The position numbers were made by a program, and so were the translations under genes. DNA of 64,000 nucleotides, taken from NCBI GenBank assembly GCA_021199795.1, contig JAJQHJ010000013.1:62001-126000 (forward strand). Reading direction: 5' to 3'. The DNA comes from Oscillospiraceae bacterium. Lineage in GTDB: Bacteria; Bacillota; Clostridia; Oscillospirales; Ruminococcaceae. Positions 23,973 to 31,526 of the stretch are shown piece by piece. Numbering within the stretch: the first letter of the stretch is position 1; each line of letters starts with the position of its first letter. The notes below the pieces were generated by a model. The model did no database searches, was not told where the DNA came from, and was given only the letters and a program-made list of their open reading frames with translations.

Positions 23973-26516
23973 ATGTCTGATAAAAATTACTCTGTCGATG
24001 ATATACTCGAAGAATACTCGCATAAAACAGTCGGAAAGACAACCGAAAGCAAAGCTTCAGAGGATAGCTTTGACCTCGATGCTATCCTGAACGGCGTATC
24101 TAAGCCGGCTGCAACGCAGAAAACCGAGGTTATCGAGGACGTACTGGAGGTCGGCGACAACAGCTTTGTTTTCGACCCGGCAACTCTCGATGAGGTTGTA
24201 GCTTCCACCGAGGCTCCCAAGCCGCGATATTCAGCTCCTGTGCTTTCAGAATCGACAGCCGAGATTATCGCCAGGAATTCGGGTGAGGATCTCTCTGACG
24301 ACCTGGATATCCGCCATGGAAGCGAAACCGTCAAGGGCACAGTCGAAATGGAAAGGATTCTTGAGCATGAGGAGCCTGCTCCCCAGCCGGAACCGGAACC
24401 TGCACCGGAGCCTGAGCCTGAGCCTATGCCAAAGCAGACAGCTAAGAAGTCCTCATCAAGCGAGCCGGAGATTCATCCGGTAACCGGTCAGAATGCCGAC
24501 GAAATGATAATGCAGGATCTCCTGAAGCTCAAGAAAGAGCGCGGTGCTCCGAAGCCAAAGAGGCAGAATGTCGACCCTGTCAACCGTGCATCTATTGAAG
24601 ATATAGACCTCGGGATGGACAAGAAGATTATCCCTAACACAGAGGTCGGTCTTGACGAGAACGCCACCGAGGAGGAGCGTCTTGCATATCTCAACGCCAA
24701 GCGTCGCGAAAGAGTCAAGCAGTTTATAGCCGAATCGGAGGAAGAGGAAAAGCCCGATAAGAAGTCGGTTGAGGACTTCGAGAGCTTCGACCAGGCAGGA
24801 GCTATGGCAAAGAGCATATCTTCACTCAAGTCAAGCCTTGTTGTGAGAATGTGTGCACTTGTAATCACCTCCCTGCTTTCAGTATACATAACGATTGCAA
24901 CCGACATGGGGCTTTCACTTATATCGATCCTCACCCAGGCTACTTCATATGTGTTTGCAAACGTTATTCTGGGGCTTATCGCCTGCTTCGTTTCCTACAC
25001 TGTAATATCCGTCGGGCTCAAGAAGCTCTTCACCATGAAAGCGGACAGCGACAGCCTCGCGGCAATTTCGATGATATTCAGCCTGATTTCAGGCGTGGCA
25101 CTCTTAGCAGATGCACAGGTTGTCGAAATGAAGCTTGCAAACGTGTATATCAGCGTTTCAATCGTCGGGCTTCTTATCAACACCATAGGAAAACTTCTTA
25201 TAGTCACGAGAACCGAGCGCAATTTCCGTTACATTTCCGGCGGATATTCAAAATACGCCGCCATGCATATTGACGACGAGGATGTCGCAAGCAAGTTCAC
25301 TAAGGGTGCTTTAACCGACTTCCCGTCCCTTTCCACATCACGCAAGACTGAATTTGTCACAGACTTCATCAAGAATAGCTACTCTGCCGACCTGACCGAC
25401 TCGTTCTGCAAGATTTACGTCCCGATTGTGACTGTGATTTCAGTCATAGTTGGAGTCATCACAGCGTTCCTTTATCCGGTTTCCATCACCGACACAGCGG
25501 GTAGAATCTATTATGCACTCTCCTGCGCCGCAGGGTCGATGGCACTTTGCTCTGCGATGGGAATGATGCTCGTTACGAATATTCCCCTTGCCAAGGGCTC
25601 AAAGAAATATCTCCAGTCGTCGGCTGTGATGCTGGGCTACTCTGCTGTCGACAAGTTCGCCGACACCAACTCTGTTCTTATCGACGCTGTTGACCTCTTC
25701 CCCGACGGAATGGTCGAGATTGTGAACATAAAGCCGGTTCGTAAGACTCCTATTGAGGACGGCATTCTCTATGCCGCTTCCCTCTGCTGCCAGACTGAAA
25801 GCATTCTTCGCCCTGCATTCTACAAGACCATCAAGGGCAAGACAGAAATGCTCTATCCGGTTGAGAGCTACATCTATGAGGACGGCTTGGGGCTTTCCGG
25901 CTGGATTGAAAATCAGCGCGTCCTCTTTGGAAACAGAACGCTTATGGAAAGCCACTCTATAGAGGGTCTCCCGACTCCTGAGAAAGAGGCTTCCTACGCC
26001 AAGGGCGACAACATTGTCTATCTCTCAATAGGCGGAGCTCTTGCGATGATATATGTTGTGAAGCTAAAGGCTTCCCTTTCAGTCTCAAAGGCTTTAAAAG
26101 ACCTCGACAAGCAGGGCATAACGGTTATTCTCCGCTCAGTGGATTCGCTCTTAAGCATCACCAGGCTTTCGGAGCTCTTCGGAGTGAAGCCGACGATATT
26201 CAAGCTTCTGCCATTCAGGTATCATTCAGACTACGATGCACAGACCTCTTACGTGGCGTCGATGTCATCACCGATGATCTATTCGGGAAGATTCTCATCG
26301 CTGGCAATGCTCCTCTGTGGCACCAAGCGGCTCCAACGCTCAGCGGCAGTAGGCGTCACAATCCAGGCTCTTGCATCAATCTTAGGCATAATCCTGGCAG
26401 TCATATTTGCAATAGTAGGCTCGTTCGGAGGCACCTTGACGGCGACTGTAGTCTTAGTCTACAATCTAATATGGACTCTGGTCACCGCAATTGTACAATC
26501 AATATCGAGAACATAA
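23973..26516 (+). CDS. P-type-ATPase-like membrane protein lacking catalytic motifs
   Basis: An 847-residue protein with two halves. Residues 1-290 are cytoplasmic, acidic and low in complexity, with a Pro-Glu tract near 130-150. The rest resembles a P1B ATPase: about four helices from residue 291, a much reduced actuator region, two more helices, a soluble P/N-domain-like region, and terminal helices. Around residue 571, NSVLIDAVDLFPDG aligns without gaps with ETVVLDKTGTITAG of CopA at 2982. The Asp is kept but KTGT is lost. TGDN is SVDS (722-725), and GDGxND and CPC are absent. CCGGAGGT precedes the ATG. Catalytically dead by prediction; a regulatory or scaffold role is possible. Confidence 0.75.
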   Translation: MSDKNYSVDDILEEYSHKTVGKTTESKASEDSFDLDAILNGVSKPAATQKTEVIEDVLEVGDNSFVFDPATLDEVVASTEAPKPRYSAPVLSESTAEIIARNSGEDLSDDLDIRHGSETVKGTVEMERILEHEEPAPQPEPEPAPEPEPEPMPKQTAKKSSSSEPEIHPVTGQNADEMIMQDLLKLKKERGAPKPKRQNVDPVNRASIEDIDLGMDKKIIPNTEVGLDENATEEERLAYLNAKRRERVKQFIAESEEEEKPDKKSVEDFESFDQAGAMAKSISSLKSSLVVRMCALVITSLLSVYITIATDMGLSLISILTQATSYVFANVILGLIACFVSYTVISVGLKKLFTMKADSDSLAAISMIFSLISGVALLADAQVVEMKLANVYISVSIVGLLINTIGKLLIVTRTERNFRYISGGYSKYAAMHIDDEDVASKFTKGALTDFPSLSTSRKTEFVTDFIKNSYSADLTDSFCKIYVPIVTVISVIVGVITAFLYPVSITDTAGRIYYALSCAAGSMALCSAMGMMLVTNIPLAKGSKKYLQSSAVMLGYSAVDKFADTNSVLIDAVDLFPDGMVEIVNIKPVRKTPIEDGILYAASLCCQTESILRPAFYKTIKGKTEMLYPVESYIYEDGLGLSGWIENQRVLFGNRTLMESHSIEGLPTPEKEASYAKGDNIVYLSIGGALAMIYVVKLKASLSVSKALKDLDKQGITVILRSVDSLLSITRLSELFGVKPTIFKLLPFRYHSDYDAQTSYVASMSSPMIYSGRFSSLAMLLCGTKRLQRSAAVGVTIQALASILGIILAVIFAIVGSFGGTLTATVVLVYNLIWTLVTAIVQSISRT

Positions 26517-26521
26517 ACCTC

Positions 26522-26556
26522 ATCTGTCTCACACATTTGTGGGACAGATTTTTTTC
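26522..26556 (+). terminator. Terminator of the P-type-ATPase-like gene
   Basis: A 12-bp stem (ATCTGTCTCACA with TGTGGGACAGAT, one T-G pair) followed by seven T, five bases after the stop. Confidence 0.88.
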
Positions 26557-26629
26557 AGAACTATGCAATAATTCGGATTGGAAATTTGTATTATAAGTAG
26601 AAGTTAAAATTGAAAGGAGAACAATTACA

Positions 26630-27994
26630 ATGAAGAAACTTTTATCAATAGCTTTAGCTTTAACAATGCTTTTATCCCTCACCGCGTGCGGTTCTCGGGA
26701 GGATGAGCCGGAGGTAACTACTGAATCCACAGTTGCCAGCCAGGATTCGGAAGTCACTACCTCCGCAACTGAAGAGGAAATTGAAACTGAGAATATCATC
26801 GTCGAAAAGGTAGACATTGTTGCGGTGTTTGAGGGAGTTTACTCCTACACCGAGAGAAATTTCGATACCAAGAGCTACGAATCGAACGGCGGAACCGGAT
26901 ATACCCTCGAAAACGACCAGTATGTCGACATCTATGAGTACGATTCCGAGGAAGCCGCCGCACAAGCCGCTTCTCAGTTTGACGCCGGAGGAACCACATT
27001 TTATGGCAGTGACGACAGTATTACGGAATATGAATATGTCTACCCCGTCCATTTCTGGCTGAATGGCTCTAACATCATCTTCTACTGCTCCGAAACGGGA
27101 GAGTTCCTGCAGGACTTCAACGCTCTTTTGGGCACTGAATTTGCAGGTTCCGGGAGCGACTACTTCCGACCGACCTATGTAAACGAGCTGGTTTACGCGC
27201 TCTGGGACGCAGGCTATAACGTCGACTATAAGTATTCCTCCGGAACCGGTCAGGACTATCTCAAGGAAACCGTCAGCACATGTATGCTTCTGGTCTCAAA
27301 CGACGAGGTTATCTATCTCTGGGAGTATGCCAACGAATATGAGGCTATTGACGAGGCTTCAAGATATTCCGCGAATGCCAGCTTCTATTCAGGCGAAAGT
27401 TCCACCATCGCTATCGACTACGCCAGCCCGGTTCACTTCTTCATACTTGACAACATTATTGTCCAGTACTGCTCAAGCTCAGGCGAGCTTCTTGACGCCA
27501 TTTCCTCGGTCTATGGTTACCAGTTCGCCGGCGTTGATTACGACTATGACGGCGAGAAGCCCTGGTATGTCACCGGCACGGTGGATTATGATTACTACAC
27601 CGTTCCCGCCGCAGACGACGGTGGATTGTCAGTCTTCCCGCAATATGTCGTGATCCGTTCTCAGAGCCAGCTTGAGGATGTCCGCGAAAGCCTGAACCTG
27701 ACAATTGCCGACAACGTCGACACCACATGGGGTCTTCTGACGGCGAAATATACCGACGATTGGTTCAACGAGAATGACCTGATTCTCCTGCTTTTAGAAG
27801 AGCCGAGCGGCAGCATCAACCCCTACGTCACCGACGTCACGAGGGACGAGGACAGGAACTATACTATCAGTATCAATGACGACTACCCCGAGGTTGCCAC
27901 CGCTGATATGGCATATTGGTATGTCCTGGTCGAGATTGACGGGATAAAAGTCAACCCGAACGCGAGGGTGGAGGTTGTGTCGAGTAGGGAGTAA
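26630..27994 (+). CDS. Lipoprotein with two tandem repeat domains
   Basis: A 454-residue secreted lipoprotein. The signal peptide ends in the lipobox LTAC (Cys20), followed by a Thr/Glu-rich linker. Two related domains of ~110 residues follow (about 65-165 and 175-300). Each has a Y(D/L)xxEY stretch, a PVHFxxxxxxIxxYCSxxGE segment and a closing FAG. The last ~120 residues form a different domain ending at RVEVVSS. The ATG has AAAGGAG upstream. It stands alone, with a terminator before it. No specific function recognised. Confidence 0.75.
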   Translation: MKKLLSIALALTMLLSLTACGSREDEPEVTTESTVASQDSEVTTSATEEEIETENIIVEKVDIVAVFEGVYSYTERNFDTKSYESNGGTGYTLENDQYVDIYEYDSEEAAAQAASQFDAGGTTFYGSDDSITEYEYVYPVHFWLNGSNIIFYCSETGEFLQDFNALLGTEFAGSGSDYFRPTYVNELVYALWDAGYNVDYKYSSGTGQDYLKETVSTCMLLVSNDEVIYLWEYANEYEAIDEASRYSANASFYSGESSTIAIDYASPVHFFILDNIIVQYCSSSGELLDAISSVYGYQFAGVDYDYDGEKPWYVTGTVDYDYYTVPAADDGGLSVFPQYVVIRSQSQLEDVRESLNLTIADNVDTTWGLLTAKYTDDWFNENDLILLLLEEPSGSINPYVTDVTRDEDRNYTISINDDYPEVATADMAYWYVLVEIDGIKVNPNARVEVVSSRE

Positions 27995-28011
27995 ATTTTG
28001 CAATTCATCCA

Positions 28012-28040
28012 TTGCTTATTGGTAAGTCGTCTGCTATAAT
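28012..28040 (+). promoter_or_regulatory. Promoter of the restriction-modification operon
   Basis: TTGCTT at 28012-28017 and TATAAT at 28035-28040, spacer 17. Confidence 0.75.
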
Positions 28041-28080
28041 ATAATAAGATATATAAGCTATACGAAAGAAGAGACTGCCA

Positions 28081-28926
28081 ATGAATATCATAGACGCGAT
28101 AATAAACCTAGCCAACCACCCCATTATACATCTTGTTCATGACTATCAAGGTAGAAACAGAGCAAATAACGCAGGTGACGCGCTAGAGGAATATACAAAA
28201 GATTTATTTGCGGGAATCTTTGACTTGCCGGAAGCAGAAAGACTTGAAAAAATTAATCAGGTATTTTCTTATCTAGGAAACAATTCAAATCCTCCTGATG
28301 CGATGCTCCGTGGCGGCGATGCAATTGAGGTAAAGAAAATCGAGTCAGAGGGCGCGGCACTCGCTCTGAATAGCAGTTATCCAAAACATACTATTCTTTC
28401 TTCAAGCCCTATGATTTCAAGTGCATGTAAGGCAGCGGAGGCATGGGCAGAAAAAGACATCATATACACCGTTGGCGTTGTGGACAAGCATACAAACGAC
28501 TTAAAACGCCTTTGTATGGTGTACGGTCTCGATTATTGTGCGTCTGATGAATGCTATAGCAGAATTAAGACAACAATAAAGAATGGTGTTGAGGCAATTC
28601 CGGGAATTGAGTTTGCGGAAAGTCGTGAACTAGGTCATATTAACAAAGTTGACCCACTCGGAATTACATATATGCGGGTTCGCGGTATGTGGGGAATTGA
28701 TAACCCCTGGAATGTATTCAGCTATATTTACACCAGAAACTCATCTTATACTTTTGATTTCATGTGTATTATAAATAGCTCCAAATGGGGATCTCTCGAT
28801 AATACCGATGAATTGATTGCGCTTGCAAACAATAATGCGTCGTTGAAAATAACTGATGTCAGGATTAAAAATCCGGATAATCCTGCACAGCTTCGGGACG
28901 CTAAGCTTATTACTTTCGGATTGTAA
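28081..28926 (+). CDS. NgoPII-family type II restriction endonuclease (predicted GGCC)
   Basis: A 281-residue protein matching the NgoPII restriction endonuclease family, which cuts GGCC. The PD-(D/E)xK site is visible as PPD (D73), then D80 and E83-V-K85 in the segment [12 protein letters not shown]. The gene is more AT-rich than its neighbours and is followed after 13 bases by a cytosine methyltransferase gene, so it is a compact type II system, probably acquired horizontally. All catalytic residues are present, so it is predicted active. Specificity is inferred from family, partner and near-absence of GGCC in the window. Confidence 0.85.
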   Translation: MNIIDAIINLANHPIIHLVHDYQGRNRANNAGDALEEYTKDLFAGIFDLPEAERLEKINQVFSYLGNNSNPPDAMLRGGDAIEVKKIESEGAALALNSSYPKHTILSSSPMISSACKAAEAWAEKDIIYTVGVVDKHTNDLKRLCMVYGLDYCASDECYSRIKTTIKNGVEAIPGIEFAESRELGHINKVDPLGITYMRVRGMWGIDNPWNVFSYIYTRNSSYTFDFMCIINSSKWGSLDNTDELIALANNNASLKITDVRIKNPDNPAQLRDAKLITFGL

Positions 28927-28939
28927 GAGGTATTTCAGC

Positions 28940-29950
28940 ATGAATGTGATTAGCTTATTCAGTGGTTGCGGTGGTTTGGACTTGGGCTTTGAAAAAGCCG
29001 GGTTTTCCATTCCTGTTGCCAATGAATATGACCCTACAATATATGAAACCTTTAAAGTCAATCATGTAAATACTCATCTTATCGAGAGTGATATAAGACA
29101 AATTACAAAAAAGGATATTGAGCCGTATATACTTGGCGACGTTGACGGTATAATAGGCGGTCCTCCCTGTCAATCCTGGTCAGAAGCAGGTGCTTTGAGA
29201 GGAATTGAAGATGCCAGAGGGCAACTGTTCTTTGATTATATCAGGATACTGAAAGAGTTCATGCCTAAATTCTTTTTGGCAGAAAATGTGAGCGGAATGC
29301 TTGCTGACAGGCACAATGAAGCGGTTCATAACATATTGAGGCTCTTCGATGAAGCCGGCTATAACGTTTCCCTTACTCTGGTCAACGCCAAAGATTATGG
29401 AGTCGCGCAAGAACGAAAAAGAGTTTTCTATATCGGATTCAGAAAGGATTTGGACATAAAGTTCACGTTTCCAAAGGGGTCTACCGAAAAAGAATGTGAT
29501 AAAATCACACTTCGGGATACCATCTGGGACTTACAGGAAACAGCTGTCCCTGCGCTTAAAAATAATCGGCATAATCCCATGGCAATCAACAGTAATGAAT
29601 ATTTTGTCGGTGCTTACTCCCCTATCTTTATGAGCAGAAACAGGGTGAAATCCTGGGATGAACAGGCGTTTACTGTCCAGGCTTCCGGCAGGCAGTGTCA
29701 ACTCCACCCACAGGCTCCGAAAATGGTGAAATACGGAAAAGACGATTGTCGCTTCGTACCAGGCAAAGAAAATCTTTACAGACGAATGACTATCAGAGAG
29801 ATCGCCCGCGTGCAAGGTTTTCCAGATTCGTTTCAATTCATCTACAGCGAAACAAACAACGCATATAAAATGATTGGCAATGCTGTTCCTGTAAATCTGG
29901 CGTTTGAAGTTGCTACAGCAATAGGACAAGCATTGTCACAGGGTGCATAA
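28940..29950 (+). CDS. DNA (cytosine-5-)-methyltransferase, partner of the NgoPII-type enzyme
   Basis: A 336-residue C5 cytosine methyltransferase. Motif I is [11 protein letters not shown] (residues 7-17), motif IV is GGPPCQSW with catalytic Cys77, motif VI is ENV (115-117), motif VIII is [11 protein letters not shown], and motifs IX-X are [14 protein letters not shown] and [11 protein letters not shown]. The target recognition region lies between VIII and IX. ATG 28940 is chosen (AAGAGGT upstream); longer in-frame extensions overlap the nuclease gene and lack the conserved start. It protects host DNA against the endonuclease encoded just upstream. GGCC is the expected target. Confidence 0.92.
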   Translation: MNVISLFSGCGGLDLGFEKAGFSIPVANEYDPTIYETFKVNHVNTHLIESDIRQITKKDIEPYILGDVDGIIGGPPCQSWSEAGALRGIEDARGQLFFDYIRILKEFMPKFFLAENVSGMLADRHNEAVHNILRLFDEAGYNVSLTLVNAKDYGVAQERKRVFYIGFRKDLDIKFTFPKGSTEKECDKITLRDTIWDLQETAVPALKNNRHNPMAINSNEYFVGAYSPIFMSRNRVKSWDEQAFTVQASGRQCQLHPQAPKMVKYGKDDCRFVPGKENLYRRMTIREIARVQGFPDSFQFIYSETNNAYKMIGNAVPVNLAFEVATAIGQALSQGA

Positions 29951-29954
29951 TCAG

Positions 29955-29983
29955 TTGACATTTCACCCAAACTAGTATATAAT
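29955..29983 (+). promoter_or_regulatory. smpB-ssrA promoter
   Basis: TTGACA at 29955-29960 and TATAAT at 29978-29983, spacer 17; consensus at all twelve positions. Confidence 0.9.
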
Positions 29984-30016
29984 ATAGTAACGTTCTTTAG
30001 GTGAGGAGGCGGGAGG

Positions 30017-30484
30017 ATGGCTAAATCTAGTGGCGAGAGAGTTATTGCCGAGAATCGGCAGGCGAGGCACGAATATTTTGTGTTGGAGGCTTTGGAGGCT
30101 GGCATTGAACTGGTCGGCACCGAGGTCAAATCGATTCGCATGGGCGGCGTCAACTTGAAAGACAGCTGGTGCGAGATTCGCGACGGGCAGATTTATGCCA
30201 TCGGCGTGCACATCAGTCCCTACGAAAAGGGCAACATCTTCAACCGCGACCCGCGGCGCGACCGCCGGCTTCTCATCCACAAATCGGAAATAAGGCGGCT
30301 TTTCGACAAAGTCCGGCAGGAGGGTCTGACAATTGTCCCCTTGAAGCTCTACTACAAGGGCTCACGGGTCAAGATGGAAATAGGGCTCTGCAAGGGCAAA
30401 AAGCTCTACGACAAGCGCGACGACATGGCGAAAAGGCAGACAGAGAGGGATATAGAACGTATCCTCAAAGAACGCAACCAATAA
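30017..30484 (+). CDS. smpB: SsrA-binding protein
   Basis: A 155-residue SmpB, the tmRNA-binding partner for trans-translation. Typical segments are NRQARHEYFVLEALEAGI, GTEVKSIR, the central NLKDSWCEIRDGQIY and the C-terminal basic tail that inserts into the mRNA channel. GGAGGCGGGAGG precedes the ATG. The tmRNA gene begins three bases after the stop codon, so protein and RNA share a promoter and are probably made from one transcript. Confidence 0.97.
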   Translation: MAKSSGERVIAENRQARHEYFVLEALEAGIELVGTEVKSIRMGGVNLKDSWCEIRDGQIYAIGVHISPYEKGNIFNRDPRRDRRLLIHKSEIRRLFDKVRQEGLTIVPLKLYYKGSRVKMEIGLCKGKKLYDKRDDMAKRQTERDIERILKERNQ

Positions 30485-30487
30485 TCC

Positions 30488-30839
30488 GGGGGCGTAAAGG
30501 TTTCGACGGGGATTCAGACGGCGAATAAGCGAGTAGAGAATGCACTGATCTCTTTAACCTGTGCAAATTTTCAATTTTAAACGACAATAATAGTTTAGAA
30601 TTGGCTGCTGCCTGACAGTGGTCCGTCCTGCCGATGAGTACTGCGGCATCGGTCTGGGCGTCGATTAGCAGTGAACGTTCTGCGGTAACTCCGGTAGCCG
30701 TGGGATGAATTACCGGATACTGAAGACTCAAGCCTGCTTACCGGCGTGAGATTTCGGGAAGCTAAAAGATAAGCTACACTCGTAGAAAGTTTTCCCGAAG
30801 AGTTTTCGGACATGGGTTCGATTCCCATCGCCTCCACCA
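30488..30839 (+). ncRNA. ssrA: tmRNA (ssrA)
   Basis: One-piece tmRNA of about 352 nt. The 5' end GGGGGCG pairs with CGCCTCC (30829-30835; one G-U), and ACCA is encoded at 30836-30839. The 5' GTAAAGGTTTCGACGGGGAT block is the conserved tRNA-like start, and the 3' GGGTTCGATTCCCATC block is the T arm. The tag frame ends at TGA 30613-30615 and reads ...NDNNSLELAAA, with the hydrophobic, Ala-rich end expected of a degradation tag. The resume codon is probably near 30577-30580 by distance from the 5' end, but the first tag residues are uncertain. Confidence 0.95.
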
Positions 30840-30840
30840 A

Positions 30841-30878
30841 AATTTGAAAAAGTCCCCTTTTGGGGATTTTTTTCAAAT
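30841..30878 (+). terminator. Terminator of smpB-ssrA
   Basis: GTCCCC and GGGGAT arms around TTTT extended by flanking AATTTGAAAAA/TTTTTTTCAAAT pairing, with a seven-T tract directly after the CCA end. Confidence 0.88.
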
Positions 30879-30883
30879 AGGAG

Positions 30884-30942
30884 GAACCTCTCAGTCACGC
30901 TTCGCGTGCCAGCTCCCCTTAGTAAGGGGAGCCATAACTGCG
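30884..30942 (+). repeat. Dispersed two-hairpin repeat, copy 2
   Basis: GAACCTCTCAGTC, a hairpin with arms CACGC/GCGTG, then AGCTCCCCTT / AAGGGGAGC and CCATAACTGC. It follows the tmRNA terminator. Confidence 0.8.
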
Positions 30943-30970
30943 TCAATAAAACTCCAATAGGAGGCTACAA

Positions 30971-31480
30971 ATGCCATTCCCAAACATAGACCAACCCGAA
31001 ATAATCGAAATCGAGCCGGAACTAAGGCTCAAGAAATTTGACGGGAATATCGACAAAATGACCCTAGGCTATCACGACCCGGTTGTATATCAGAACTCGG
31101 AGGGGATTTTCGATGAGGACAAGATTCCCGACACGGGTTACATAAAGAATATGTGCCGCTTTCTTGACAGTGCCGGCGAGCTTTACTTTATTCAGGTGCT
31201 TGAAAACGGCGAATATACTTCTGTCGGAGACGTTACCGTGAAGCCGGAAAACCCTCCGATTGCTATCTGGGAGAAGAAATATCGCGGTGTCGGAATAGGC
31301 TCTAAAGTGATGAAAGTAGTTATAAGCCGCCTGTCAGCCTTAGGCTACAAGAAAATCACCGGCAGTACTGTCTACAAGTGGAACCTGGCTTCGCAGAAAA
31401 TGCACGAACGCTTGGGCTTCACCCGCACGGGAGAAACGGACAGGGATTATATTTATGAGTATGTAATTGCGGACGAATAA
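30971..31480 (+). CDS. GNAT-family N-acetyltransferase
   Basis: A 169-residue GNAT acetyltransferase. The acetyl-CoA binding loop is KKYRGVGIGSKVMK at about residues 103-116, and the C-terminal motif is NLASQKMHERLGFTRTGE. No signal or membrane segments. The ATG is preceded by AATAGGAGG. It is a single-gene unit between the repeat copy and a bidirectional terminator. Substrate unknown: RimI-type, small-molecule and antibiotic acetylases cannot be told apart here. Confidence 0.85.
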   Translation: MPFPNIDQPEIIEIEPELRLKKFDGNIDKMTLGYHDPVVYQNSEGIFDEDKIPDTGYIKNMCRFLDSAGELYFIQVLENGEYTSVGDVTVKPENPPIAIWEKKYRGVGIGSKVMKVVISRLSALGYKKITGSTVYKWNLASQKMHERLGFTRTGETDRDYIYEYVIADE

Positions 31481-31481
31481 T

Positions 31482-31512
31482 AAAAGCAGGTCTCACCAGA
31501 AACCTGCTTTTT
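31482..31512 (+). terminator. Bidirectional terminator after the GNAT gene
   Basis: AAAAGCAGGT and AACCTGCTTTTT arms around nine bases. The flanking A and T runs make it work for both converging genes. Confidence 0.85.
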
Positions 31513-31526
31513 CTTATGCTTTTTTA

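Noticed and set aside
29531-29929. 132-codon minus-strand frame in the methyltransferase gene as a regulator of the R-M system
   Set aside because: No helix-turn-helix, and it is a shadow of motifs VIII-X; no C protein gene was found.
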